IMG/VR virus record: IMGVR_UViG_3300027870_000342
Span: 1-27,487 of that record
Source: a virus
Direction: 5' to 3' (one strand)
DNA: 27,487 bases
Shown piece by piece: positions 19,355-27,357 of the stretch (positions within the stretch are counted from its first letter, which is position 1; each line of letters opens with the position of its first letter). The notes under the pieces are model-generated. The model saw nothing but the letters and a program-made list of their open reading frames with translations. It was not told where the DNA came from and searched no databases. A program made the position numbers and the translations under genes.

Positions 19355-20611
19355 ATGGCAAACGACAACATCTTCCAGCAGTACCTGACCAAGCCAAAGT
19401 CCGTGCTCGAGTACACGGCCGAGATGGACCAGGCGGACGCGCGCCGGCAGTCACTGCAGCAGAACGCGCTGGAACTGGCTGCTGGCCAGCAGAAGATGGG
19501 CGACTACCAGCGTGAGCGCGAGGGCGAAAATCAGTTGTCGCGACTGCTGAGCGCTGGCGGGACGCCTGACCAGGTAGCGGCCGGCCTGGCGCAGGCCGGC
19601 TACGGCAAGCAGGCACTGGCCTATACGAAGCAGCAGCAAGAGCTGGCGAATTCCAAAGCGACCGCCGGGCACCTCGACGCACAGTCGGGCAAGCTGAAGA
19701 GCGAGACGGGCAAGCTCGATTTCGAACAGCGAGAATCCAAACGCCAGAAAGCCATTACCGATATCGCCGCGTTCACCGATGCGCAGCAGGCGGCTACCAG
19801 CCTGCAGCTGCACATCGCTGCGGGCGATATCGATCCGGCGCAAGGTCAGATGATCATGCAGACGATCCCGCAAAACCCGGCCGACTTCCCGAAGTGGCAA
19901 ATTGGGATGCTGCAGCGGATCATGGCTGCCAAGGACAGCGCCGCCCAGATCGCGCCGGACGCTGGGCAAGTGCTGGCCGCACAGACGCAGACCGCTACAA
20001 ACGCGGCGACGAACGCGACTTCGCGCGCGAACAATGCCGCCACCGTGCGCGCCTCCATGGCGAATGCCGGCGCAACGCGAGAAGTGGCGGCGGCCACCCG
20101 GGACGCAGCCACCATCCGGCGCGACCAGGAAACCGAGATGAAGCTGGGCGACGACTACCGCAAGCAGTCAAAGGAATTCAAGGACGTCGGCGACGCCTAC
20201 CGCCAGATCCAGGTCACGCTGGACAAGGCAACGACCTCGCCGGCGGCAACGCTGGCCGGGGCGACCAAGTTCATGAAGCTGCTCGACCCGGGTTCCGTGG
20301 TACGCGAGTCCGAGCTGGGCATGGCCCTGGCCGCTACCGGCGCGTTCGATCGCGCGGCCAACTATGTCGAGTCGCTGAAATACGGCAAGGTGCTGACGCA
20401 GCAGCAGGTCAACGATTTCAAGGGCATCACAGCACAGATCTACAAGGCCGCGCAGGTCGGCCAGCAGCAAATCGATGCCAGCTACACCAAGCAGGCCAAG
20501 ACTTACAAACTGCGCCCGGAAATGATCGTGCAGGATCTGGGCCAGAACGCGCCGGCAGGCGGGAATGATGTGCTTTCCGCAGCCGACGCCATCCTGAAAG
20601 GCGGTAAATAA
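19355..20611 (+). CDS. DNA ejection protein, P22 gp20-like position
   Basis: A 418-residue, strongly helical protein rich in Gln, Ala and Lys (P22 gp20 is 471). It begins MANDNIFQQYLTKPKSVLEY; coiled-coil segments occur at ~25-60 and ~95-130, and an Ala/Thr/Asn-rich repeat-like stretch lies at ~208-255. The C-terminal domain (~265-390) is more globular. Position between the gp7- and gp16-like proteins and the composition support an internal virion protein ejected with DNA. Direct similarity to gp20 cannot be shown by eye. The stop overlaps the next start (TAATG). Confidence 0.75.
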   Translation: MANDNIFQQYLTKPKSVLEYTAEMDQADARRQSLQQNALELAAGQQKMGDYQREREGENQLSRLLSAGGTPDQVAAGLAQAGYGKQALAYTKQQQELANSKATAGHLDAQSGKLKSETGKLDFEQRESKRQKAITDIAAFTDAQQAATSLQLHIAAGDIDPAQGQMIMQTIPQNPADFPKWQIGMLQRIMAAKDSAAQIAPDAGQVLAAQTQTATNAATNATSRANNAATVRASMANAGATREVAAATRDAATIRRDQETEMKLGDDYRKQSKEFKDVGDAYRQIQVTLDKATTSPAATLAGATKFMKLLDPGSVVRESELGMALAATGAFDRAANYVESLKYGKVLTQQQVNDFKGITAQIYKAAQVGQQQIDASYTKQAKTYKLRPEMIVQDLGQNAPAGGNDVLSAADAILKGGK

Positions 20612-22659
20612 TGGCGAGTTCCGAGGAATACGCAGCCTGGATCGTCAAGAACGCCGACAAGAAGGGGACGCCGGAGTTCGAAACGGTCGCACAGGCATAC
20701 AAGCTGTCGCGCGCCGCGCCGGCCGCGCCTGCCCCGGCGCCGGCCAGCACCGGCGGCGGCACGCTCGTCGACGGCGCCAAGGGCTTGGCGTCGGGTGCTG
20801 GCAAGGGTTTCGGCGGCATGGTGCTGGGCGCGCAGCGCCTGGTGGGAAAAGGCCTCGAATCGGTCGGGGCCGACACCGCCGGCAAGTGGCTGGTGAAAGA
20901 CGCGGACGACGGCCGCGCCCGGCTCGAGGCGGAGAACGCGCCGTACAAGGCCGCAAGCCCGATCGCGAACATGGTCGGCGACGTCGGCGGCTCGATCGTC
21001 GCGACGCTGCCGGTCGGTGGCGCGCTACCAAATGCCTTGCGCGCCGCGAGCGGTGCAAAGCTGGTCGGCATCGTGCCGCGTGCCGCCCAGGCCGCTGGCG
21101 TCGGCGCAGTGTATGGCAGCGTGACTGGCACCGCAGGATCGAACGCCGACACGCTGGCCGGCATGCTGGCCGATGGCGCGAAAGGCGCCGGGACCGGCGC
21201 CCTGGTGGGTGGCCTGGCTACGCCGGCGACCGCCGTGGTCGGCGCAGTAACCGGCAACGCGATGCAGCGCCTGTCCAAGACCAGCGCGGCCGAATACGCG
21301 AAGCAGAAGGTGGCGGAGGCGTTAGCCCGGGATGCAATCGGTACTCATTTCACAAGCGGTGCAGGAAATCCACTGGTTCAAGCCGCCAAGCGCTTCACCA
21401 CGCTGGGTCCCGAGGCGACGCTGGCCGACGCCGGCGGGCGCAACACCAACCAGCTGCTCGACACGCTGGCCACCCTGCCCGGCCGCACCAAGGACGCGGC
21501 CTACAACGTGCTGCGGCAACGCACGGCCGGCGTGGGCGCGCGCATGCGCACGGCTGCCGAAGAGGCGCTCGACACGCAGGGCCAGCGCTTGCCGACGACA
21601 GTGGAATCGTTGATTACGCGCCGCCAGACGGACTCAGCCCCGCTGTATGCCAAGTTGCGCCAGATCGAGATCGACCCAAGTCCTGAGCTGACGGCGACCG
21701 TGCTAGCCGCGCAAGAGATCGGCGCACTGCAGCTCGGCCGCAAGATCGCGGCCGCGCGACAGGACCCGTTCACACTCGATGCTGCAGCGCCGGCACGCTG
21801 GAGCATGCGCGACCTGGACGCCGTCAAGCAAGGCATCGACCAGAAATTAGCGAGCCGGGAAGCACGGCACGCTGATGACACGCTGACGCCTCTCGGCACC
21901 GCCTATCTCGAGCTGAAAAACAAGCTGGTTCCGGCACTCGATGCCGCCACCACCAACCCGCACACCGGAGAATCGCTGTATCGCAACGCCCGCGATGCCT
22001 TCTTCAAACCATCCCAACTGATGGACGCCGCGAAGGCCGGCAAGCTGGCGATCGACCGCGACGAGGCCAGCATCATGAGCACGATAAAGGGGATGTCGGG
22101 CAACGAGCTGCAGGCGTTCCGGATCGGCGCGTTCGAAGGGCTGCGCGGCAAGCTCGGCACCCAGGGCGGCCAGACCAACATCATGAACATGTGGAAGGAG
22201 CCGGCGACGCAGGAGAAGCTGAAGGCGGTGTTCGGCGATCAGCGCTCATACCGCGAATTCGCCGCCGCCGTCGCCAAGGAGGCGCAGCTCAAGCGCCTAC
22301 AGAGCGTCGGCGCCGGCTCCCAAACGGCCGCGCGCGCTGCCGGCATGGGCGATCTCGACCTGTCGGCGCTGACCGAGGCCGGCGCCGGCATCGCGGCGGC
22401 CAAGTCCGGCAACCTGCTGTCGGCGCTGGGCGCGGCCAGGAACACATGGACCCGTGTGGCGACGCCGCAATCGGTGCGCGACCAGATGGGCGGCCTGCTG
22501 CTGGCCAAGGGCACCACTGGCGCGCAGAACCTGAACAGCCTCGAGGCGCTGGTCCAGAGCATCAACAGCCGCAACCTGCAGCTGTCGAACAACGTCGGCG
22601 TGTTCGGCGGCCAGTTCGGCGGGAAGCTCGTCACGCCAGCGCCGTCGCAGTTGAAATAA
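20611..22659 (+). CDS. DNA ejection protein, P22 gp16-like position
   Basis: A 682-residue protein (P22 gp16 is 609). The N-terminal 35 residues (SSEEYAAWIVKNADKKGTPE, FETVAQAYKLSR) are a short helical module common at the start of large ejection proteins. A Gly/Ala-rich amphipathic/hydrophobic region (~50-220, with VGGSIVATLPVGGALPNALR and GAVYGSVTGTAGS) could insert in membranes, and the remainder is helical. In P22 gp16 is needed for DNA entry across the inner membrane. It is last in the ejection trio and is followed by two tandem terminators. Confidence 0.8.
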   Translation: MASSEEYAAWIVKNADKKGTPEFETVAQAYKLSRAAPAAPAPAPASTGGGTLVDGAKGLASGAGKGFGGMVLGAQRLVGKGLESVGADTAGKWLVKDADDGRARLEAENAPYKAASPIANMVGDVGGSIVATLPVGGALPNALRAASGAKLVGIVPRAAQAAGVGAVYGSVTGTAGSNADTLAGMLADGAKGAGTGALVGGLATPATAVVGAVTGNAMQRLSKTSAAEYAKQKVAEALARDAIGTHFTSGAGNPLVQAAKRFTTLGPEATLADAGGRNTNQLLDTLATLPGRTKDAAYNVLRQRTAGVGARMRTAAEEALDTQGQRLPTTVESLITRRQTDSAPLYAKLRQIEIDPSPELTATVLAAQEIGALQLGRKIAAARQDPFTLDAAAPARWSMRDLDAVKQGIDQKLASREARHADDTLTPLGTAYLELKNKLVPALDAATTNPHTGESLYRNARDAFFKPSQLMDAAKAGKLAIDRDEASIMSTIKGMSGNELQAFRIGAFEGLRGKLGTQGGQTNIMNMWKEPATQEKLKAVFGDQRSYREFAAAVAKEAQLKRLQSVGAGSQTAARAAGMGDLDLSALTEAGAGIAAAKSGNLLSALGAARNTWTRVATPQSVRDQMGGLLLAKGTTGAQNLNSLEALVQSINSRNLQLSNNVGVFGGQFGGKLVTPAPSQLK

Positions 22660-22678
22660 GTTACCCACAGCCCCTCCG

Positions 22679-22704
22679 GCCCACCCTCACCAGGTGGGCT
22701 TTTT
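22679..22704 (+). terminator. Tandem terminator 1 before the tailspike
   Basis: GCCCACC (22679-22685) pairs perfectly with GGTGGGC (22693-22699) around a 7-base loop, followed by TTTTT (22700-22704). It starts 20 bp after the ejection gene stop. Confidence 0.85.
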
Positions 22705-22710
22705 CATTTC

Positions 22711-22735
22711 AGCCTCGCACTTCGCGGGGCTTTTT
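22711..22735 (+). terminator. Tandem terminator 2 before the tailspike
   Basis: AGCCTCGC (22711-22718) pairs with GCGGGGCT (22724-22731; one U-G pair) around a 5-base loop, with TTTTT at 22731-22735. The two terminators share the sequence GGGCTTTTTCATT. They would end head-gene transcription before the tailspike and lysis genes unless polymerase is modified. Confidence 0.8.
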
Positions 22736-22749
22736 CATTAGGACGACCG

Positions 22750-24165
22750 ATGCCAGCTAGTCAGCCAGCAAATTTCAACCTGCAAGAGTTCACCGACGCC
22801 GGCCAGCTGCTGGTCGGTGGCCGGCTCTACACCTACGCATACGGGACCACGGCGCAGAAAACCGCCTTCACCGATCCGGCCGGCACGATACCGCACACGT
22901 ACACGAACGACGGTGCGGGTGGCCAGTACATCGCGCTGAACGCGCGGGGCGAGCTACCGGCGCCGTTGTACCTGGGGACTGGCGCATACGATATCTCCCT
23001 GAAGCGCGCGGACGGGTCGACCGTGTGGACGCGTAAGGCCGAGGGGGTAGCCAATGCGGCCAATGCCGCTGCAGCAGCGTTGGCCGCACCGGGCGGCGCT
23101 TCGCTGATCGGGTCAAAAGCCGGCCCACTTGATCAGGTTATCGATGGCCTTACGCTTCGAACCACGAGCAATTTCAGCTCGATCAAGAACATGAAGAAAG
23201 GACTGCTGGACTCCGGGGAAACAGCAGTCCTCGAGTTTGGCACGCAAGCATATTGCGGCGGGTATAACGGATATGGTGACGGCGGCGGGGCCATGTTCGA
23301 AGTTGTCGCGCCTGACGCACCGATCGGCATCTTGAGCGACGACGGCGTGTGCAAGTTCAGGCGCATTAGCGGCCATGACTCCATGTCCCAGTCCTTAGCT
23401 GTGCAAGGGCCGGTTATTGCAGCGCACCGCGGCTACGCGGGCATTTCGATCGGCGAACCGGTAGGCGGCGGCGTCCAAGGTATTGGGTTCGTCCCTGAGA
23501 ACACCATTCAAGCGCTCAACTTCGCGGCTTCACGCGGTGCTTGGGGCGTGGAGGGGGACACGCAAATCACCTCCGATGGACAGCTTGTCGTAATGCACGA
23601 CGACACCGTGAATCGCGTCACTGGTGGTGTTACCACCGGGCTGGTCAAGTCGTTCACGCTCGCCCAGCTCAAGGCAATGGATGTGGGCTCCTACGCCTCG
23701 CCGCGATACGCCGACGCGCGCGTGATGGATTACGCCGAATGGTTCTACTGGTGCCGTCGCCTCGGCCTATCACCTGTTGCAGAGGTGAGCGTTGAGCTGA
23801 CGAATGCGCTGGCGAATAAGTTCGTCCAAGCCATGCACGCTCAGTACACCAACGGCAAGGGCGTGATCGTTTATGGCACCAGCCTGGCCACCCTGGCATT
23901 GATCCGCTCCAAGTCGGCTGAGTGCGCCCTTGCGATCAGCGTCGGTTACGGGGTGGCACCAACCGCGGAGGTACTGGACTACGTGTATGAACTCGGCAAT
24001 GCAGGAGCCATGTTCACTGGTGGCGTGCTGAGCACTGCGCCCGAATCTATCAGCCTGGCCGACGAGCGAGGGCTGTTCACTATGTACGCGATTGCCAACA
24101 CGCCCGGCGCGATTACGTCGTGCGCGCGGCTTGGCATCGACATCGTCGTCAGCGACCTCTATTAA
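22750..24165 (+). CDS. Tailspike with glycerophosphodiester phosphodiesterase domain
   Basis: A 471-residue tail protein. Residues 1-100 are a particle-binding domain (FTDAGQLLVGGRLYTYAYGT, then QKTAFTDPAGTIPHTYTN and YLGTGAYDISLKRADGSTVW) of the kind found on many podovirus tailspikes. An Ala-rich linker (~100-115) and a short beta domain (~120-205) follow. Residues ~222-471 are a GDPD TIM barrel: His226-Arg227 (AAHRG), Glu250-Asn251 (PENT), Glu268/Asp270 (VEGDTQ), second catalytic His283 (MHDDTVNRVTGG) and Glu345 (PVAEVSVE). It should hydrolyse a glycerophosphodiester, most likely in a capsule, O-antigen or other surface glycan, to expose the receptor. AGGA lies before ATG 22750. Confidence 0.88.
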   Translation: MPASQPANFNLQEFTDAGQLLVGGRLYTYAYGTTAQKTAFTDPAGTIPHTYTNDGAGGQYIALNARGELPAPLYLGTGAYDISLKRADGSTVWTRKAEGVANAANAAAAALAAPGGASLIGSKAGPLDQVIDGLTLRTTSNFSSIKNMKKGLLDSGETAVLEFGTQAYCGGYNGYGDGGGAMFEVVAPDAPIGILSDDGVCKFRRISGHDSMSQSLAVQGPVIAAHRGYAGISIGEPVGGGVQGIGFVPENTIQALNFAASRGAWGVEGDTQITSDGQLVVMHDDTVNRVTGGVTTGLVKSFTLAQLKAMDVGSYASPRYADARVMDYAEWFYWCRRLGLSPVAEVSVELTNALANKFVQAMHAQYTNGKGVIVYGTSLATLALIRSKSAECALAISVGYGVAPTAEVLDYVYELGNAGAMFTGGVLSTAPESISLADERGLFTMYAIANTPGAITSCARLGIDIVVSDLY

Positions 24166-24172
24166 GACCCCT

Positions 24173-24967
24173 ATGAATCTGATTTCTCAACTTCACAACT
24201 TGACGCCGGGTTGCCGCGAATTCCAGCCAGTTTCACTGTTCCCGCTGGGGGCAAACACCTTCGACTACAGCGGTACGTACAAGCTGGTGTGCAATAAGAC
24301 GGATCCGGCCAACGCCGCGCTTGCGGTATATGACCTCGGGTTCTTGAAAGCAGGCGCCCGTGTCGCACTCGACATCGAGGCGCGCTGCGTGAGCGGCTCG
24401 ACGGGCACCGTCACCCTGGAGTCGCGCGGTGCCGCCGAAAATCTCGTCTACGACCGCAAGCTTGTCGCGCTCGACACCGTGTCGTCATCCCAGTGGGTGC
24501 CGCTCCGCCTTGAATGGATCGTTGCGCACGGCGGCCAGTTCCTCAGCTCTACCTTGGGCGGATCGACGGCAAGCATTGGCGTGGTGGAATTTCGCAATGC
24601 GCGGTTCCGCGTCTACGGCAACGACAGCCGGGCCGGCGGAATTTACGCCTGCAACCTGCTCCGGTCGGGCGGCGTCTGGACGATCGACACCAGCCTTTTC
24701 CACAACATCGGCACGTTCAAGGTGATGTCGACGGCCGGTGGAGAAATCACGCTGGCGTTCAAGGAGCTGGAAGCCTTGCTGCCGGTGCCGCTGGTTTCAG
24801 CGGACACCGGCAATGCGCCGGCGAGCACCGGGTTCGTCAGCGCCGGGCCGCACACCATCACGAAGAACAGCATGAAGATCCGGCTGCTGAAGGCTGATGG
24901 GACGTTTGTCCCCGATGTAACGGTCGGCGGCGACACGCGCATCAACGTCGCACTCCATTTCCAGTAA
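24173..24967 (+). CDS. Beta-rich tail-associated protein, possible fibre/receptor-binding
   Basis: A 264-residue protein that starts 7 bp after the tailspike stop; the ribosome binding site before ATG 24173 is weak. It begins MNLISQLHNLTPGCREFQPV. The middle (~25-165) reads as a jelly-roll-like, carbohydrate-binding-type beta sandwich (GTYKLVCNKT, ARVALDIEARCVSGSTGTVT, WVPLRLEWIVAHGGQFLSST). The last ~90 residues are also beta-rich (VWTIDTSLFHNIGTFKVMST, then TFVPDVTVGGDTRINVALHF). No catalytic motif is seen. Location suggests a second tail component or an adaptor/chaperone for the tailspike. Family not recognised. Confidence 0.7.
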   Translation: MNLISQLHNLTPGCREFQPVSLFPLGANTFDYSGTYKLVCNKTDPANAALAVYDLGFLKAGARVALDIEARCVSGSTGTVTLESRGAAENLVYDRKLVALDTVSSSQWVPLRLEWIVAHGGQFLSSTLGGSTASIGVVEFRNARFRVYGNDSRAGGIYACNLLRSGGVWTIDTSLFHNIGTFKVMSTAGGEITLAFKELEALLPVPLVSADTGNAPASTGFVSAGPHTITKNSMKIRLLKADGTFVPDVTVGGDTRINVALHFQ

Positions 24968-25024
24968 CAGCAACCTGGGCGCTCAGCATCCTGCCGGTCG
25001 CCGACTCAAAACAATATTTCACCT

Positions 25025-25420
25025 ATGAAAGCATTCAAAATGAGCGAACCTTTTTCCGGCACAGCTGCCGGTGTGGTCGGCTGGAAGTTCATCGGCGGCC
25101 TGGCCGGGATGGGCGCTATCGGTGCCGCACTCGCTGCCTTCGTCGTCATGGCGATGACCAAGCCCAAGAGCGAGCAGGAATGGCGCGTGGCCCTGGCCTG
25201 CACACTGGTCGGCTCGATTGGCGGTGGCGCCGCGCTGGTGCGTTACCTCGGCATCCAGAGCTGGGCCGAGGACACCTTTGGCATGGTGGCAATGATGGCC
25301 ATGGCGTTCACGTGCGGCCTGCCGGCCTGGGCACTCGTGCGCGCGCTGTTCAAGTACCTCGACAAGCGCAAGGATGCCGACCTGATGGAGATCGTCAAGG
25401 ATGTGAAGGAGGCAATCTGA
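25025..25420 (+). CDS. Holin-like membrane protein, possible dual start
   Basis: A 131-residue protein with three predicted membrane spans (about 23-44, 54-75 and 84-108) and a charged cytoplasmic tail (KYLDKRKDADLMEIVKDVKE). It lies directly before the endolysin and overlaps it by 1 bp (TGATG), the place of a holin. The N-terminus MKAFKMSEPF has two Met codons 5 residues apart with two Lys between them. This recalls lambda S, where a longer, more positive form acts as antiholin. Ribosome binding sites are poor for both starts. Holin function is inferred from topology and context. Confidence 0.8.
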   Translation: MKAFKMSEPFSGTAAGVVGWKFIGGLAGMGAIGAALAAFVVMAMTKPKSEQEWRVALACTLVGSIGGGAALVRYLGIQSWAEDTFGMVAMMAMAFTCGLPAWALVRALFKYLDKRKDADLMEIVKDVKEAI

Positions 25421-25884
25421 TGCCGCCCACCGCATTCATCGCCATGATGGCCCCGGCCGCGCAGGAGTGCCAGCGAGTGACCGGCATCCCGGCATCGTTC
25501 ACCCTGGCGCAGGCTGCGCTCGAATCGTCCTGGGGAGCGCGCGCGCCGGGCAACAACCTGTTCGGGGTCAAAGCCGACCGCAGCTGGAAGGGCAAGACCG
25601 TCGACGTTGCGACGCAGGAGGTCATCAATGGCAAGCGCATCGCGATGACCTGTAAATTCCGCGCCTACGACAGCTGGGCCGATTGCATGGTCGACCACGT
25701 GCGCTTCTTCAAGGTCAATCCGCGATACGCCCCGTGCTTCCGCGAGACGACCGGCGAAGGCTGGGCGCGCGCGGTGGCCGCCGCCGGCTATGCGACCGAC
25801 CCGAACTATGCGAAGTCGCTGATCGCGGTCATGCGCGGCCGGAACATGGCCCAGTACGACATCGTGCCGAGGGCAGCAGCGTGA
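25420..25884 (+). CDS. Endolysin, glucosaminidase (FlgJ-like) domain
   Basis: A 154-residue lysozyme-like enzyme. FIAMMAPAAQECQRVTGIPA, then FTLAQAALESSWGARAPGNN and LFGVKADRSWKGKTV are the hallmark of the glucosaminidase/FlgJ muramidase family; Glu35 in AALESSWG is the catalytic acid. Further family positions are FRAYDSWADCMVDHVRFF and YATDPNYAKSLIAVM. It cuts peptidoglycan glycan strands. No signal peptide or anchor is present, so release should depend on the holin just upstream. ATG 25420 (TGATG) is preferred. It overlaps Rz by 4 bp (GTGA). Confidence 0.92.
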   Translation: MPPTAFIAMMAPAAQECQRVTGIPASFTLAQAALESSWGARAPGNNLFGVKADRSWKGKTVDVATQEVINGKRIAMTCKFRAYDSWADCMVDHVRFFKVNPRYAPCFRETTGEGWARAVAAAGYATDPNYAKSLIAVMRGRNMAQYDIVPRAAA

Positions 25885-26363
25885 GCCGCCTGGAGCGCAT
25901 TCTGGTCGGCTTGATCGTGCTGGCCGGCCTGCTGGTGCTGGCCGCGCTGGGCGTGCGCTGGTATGGCGCCCGGCAGTTCGACGCTGGCCACGCTGCAGCA
26001 GTTGGCGAGCGAGCCGCAGCCGACTCCATCGCCGTGCTGCGCCGTACCGAAGAGAATTCAGTCCTAGTCGCAAGCCAGGGCGCCATCAACCTGAAAATCA
26101 CCGAGACCAAACATGAAGAAATGCAGCCTGTTCGCGAGCGCATTGTTACTCAGCGCGTGTACGTCGGTTCCGGCATCTGTGGACCTGCCGCCGCGCCCGA
26201 CGCCGAAGTTCCCACCCGCAGCGATGAAGCCAATCCACTCGGCCGGCTGGTTCGATCGGACGTTGAGCGAGATCTTGTCGCGCTGAAGCTGGCCGTCGAG
26301 GAAGACCTGGCCACCGGTCGAGCCTGCCAAGTCGCAGCGCGCGAACATGGGCTGACACCATGA
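25881..26363 (+). CDS. Rz-like inner-membrane spanin
   Basis: GTG 25881 overlaps the endolysin stop (GTGA). The 160-residue product has a short cytoplasmic N-terminus (SRLER), one membrane anchor (ILVGLIVLAGLLVLAALGV, ~7-25) and a periplasmic Ala/Glu/Arg-rich helical part, including HEEMQPVRERIV. This is the i-spanin layout. Together with the nested Rz1 lipoprotein it would fuse inner and outer membranes in the last step of lysis. The assignment rests on topology, position and the nested lipoprotein gene. It ends in ATGA overlap with the next gene. Confidence 0.88.
   Translation: MSRLERILVGLIVLAGLLVLAALGVRWYGARQFDAGHAAAVGERAAADSIAVLRRTEENSVLVASQGAINLKITETKHEEMQPVRERIVTQRVYVGSGICGPAAAPDAEVPTRSDEANPLGRLVRSDVERDLVALKLAVEEDLATGRACQVAAREHGLTP
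26113..26286 (+). CDS. Rz1-like outer-membrane spanin lipoprotein (nested in Rz)
   Basis: A 57-codon frame lies entirely inside the Rz gene in the +1 frame. Its product begins MKKCSLFASALLLSACTSVP: a lipoprotein signal with lipobox LSAC and acylation expected at Cys16. The mature part is Pro-rich (DLPPRPTPKFPPAAMKPIHS) and ends with a short helix (WFDRTLSEILSR), the classical Rz1 composition. Lol-dependent sorting to the outer membrane and pairing with Rz are expected. The embedded arrangement is the same as lambda Rz/Rz1. Confidence 0.9.
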   Translation: MKKCSLFASALLLSACTSVPASVDLPPRPTPKFPPAAMKPIHSAGWFDRTLSEILSR

Positions 26364-26731
26364 GCAGCGCTGCCAAAATTGATAGCGCGAGGCGCGCCGC
26401 CATCCTGGCCAGGGTGATACTGATCCCGAAGGGCTGCTGCCACTTCTGCGGATACCAGCTCGGCAAGGGCGCGCTGTGGTGCTCGACGGGATGCGCTACT
26501 GACTATGAGCGGGAGCGGATCGACCTCCTTGAGCCGAAGACGATCGAATTCGGTGTGCTCAAGGGTGGCAATGTGGTTCCGGTGATCAGCAAGAGGATTC
26601 ATGGCGCCGAAGATGCGACGCCGCTGCAGACGATCAGCAACGACATGCTGGCCTATTACCAGCGGCTGGACAAAGCGGCGCGCGTGTTCCTGACGAAAAG
26701 CCAAATCGATCAAATTCGGGCGGGCGCTTAG
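26360..26731 (+). CDS. Cys-cluster (zinc-finger-like) protein after the lysis genes
   Basis: A 123-residue protein coupled to Rz by ATGA. Residues 26-45 hold CCHFCGYQLGKGALWCSTGC, that is Cys27-x2-Cys30 and Cys41-x3-Cys45, a probable zinc site. The remainder is a helical/beta domain of unknown type (TIEFGVLKGGNVVPVISKRI, then TISNDMLAYYQRLDKAARVF). It ends the rightward late operon. Candidates are an HNH-like relic, a regulator or a host-takeover factor, but no nuclease motif is visible. Family not recognised. Confidence 0.75.
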   Translation: MSSAAKIDSARRAAILARVILIPKGCCHFCGYQLGKGALWCSTGCATDYERERIDLLEPKTIEFGVLKGGNVVPVISKRIHGAEDATPLQTISNDMLAYYQRLDKAARVFLTKSQIDQIRAGA

Positions 26732-26763
26732 CGGAAAGTCAGCCGATTTTGTCGGGAAAAGCG

Positions 26764-26784
26764 AAGAAACGGTGGGCGTTTCTT
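26764..26784 (+). other. Hairpin after the late operon
   Basis: AAGAAACG (26764-26771) pairs perfectly with CGTTTCTT (26777-26784) around a 5-base loop. It lies 33 bp after the last late gene and 20 bp before the end of the opposing gene. The T-tract is poor in both directions, so this is a weak terminator candidate between convergent operons. Confidence 0.45.
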
Positions 26785-26803
26785 GAAACATCACGCGAGA
26801 GAC

Positions 26804-27331
26804 TCAAGGACGAGCCGTACGTGAACCCGTTTCCTCACCTGCCGCCGGGTGCTTCGTTTCTTTAGCGCCTTGACCCGGAAGTGGCTTGCTGTCGAGAGTT
26901 TGTTTGGGCACGGTCGTGAGTGGATTAACGGCCTTACCGCCAGTCTGCTGGCTTGGTGCTCGAACCGCGTTAGGCGCAACCACTTGGGCAGCAGTTGCTG
27001 TGCTCGGGGGGCTAGCATTCGGGACCGGATATACGTACGGCAGAGCTGCAAGCAAGACCTGGAGAAGCGCCAACCCTACAGACACAATAGTGAGCCACGT
27101 TACCGCGTTCTGCAGCTTGCCATTTTTCTCATCAAGAAAAGTGATATGCGCTTTCAAGTCATCAACAGACTGTCTAAGTTCCGTACTTGATTGATTAGCT
27201 TGCTTGGAAAGCTTAAGCAGCAACGTACTGAATGAAATAAATACTAATGATGGACTACGGGGCTGCTGCGCAGCGTGGAAGATATCATTAAAGATTTCAT
27301 CGATGGGCCGATCTGGGTCTCTGCCAAACAT
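26804..27331 (-). CDS. Single-span membrane protein at the prophage border
   Basis: I start this gene at ATG 27329-27331 (MFGRDPDRPIDEIFNDIFHA), nine bases after GGAGGA, giving 175 residues. The upstream ATG at 27412 would run through a strong terminator hairpin and has a poor ribosome binding site. Residues ~45-85 are a coiled coil (LLKLSKQANQSSTELRQSVD, then LKAHITFLDEKNGKL). One membrane span follows (NAVTWLTIVSVGLALLQVLL, ~87-110), then a Pro/Thr/Lys-rich tail of ~60 residues. It is AT-richer than the phage body and convergent to the late operon. It could be a prophage exclusion/conversion gene or a host gene at the border; I do not recognise the family. Confidence 0.7.
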   Translation of the reverse strand: MFGRDPDRPIDEIFNDIFHAAQQPRSPSLVFISFSTLLLKLSKQANQSSTELRQSVDDLKAHITFLDEKNGKLQNAVTWLTIVSVGLALLQVLLAALPYVYPVPNASPPSTATAAQVVAPNAVRAPSQQTGGKAVNPLTTVPKQTLDSKPLPGQGAKETKHPAAGEETGSRTARP

Positions 27332-27357
27332 CCTTACGCTTCCTCCACTGGTGGCAT

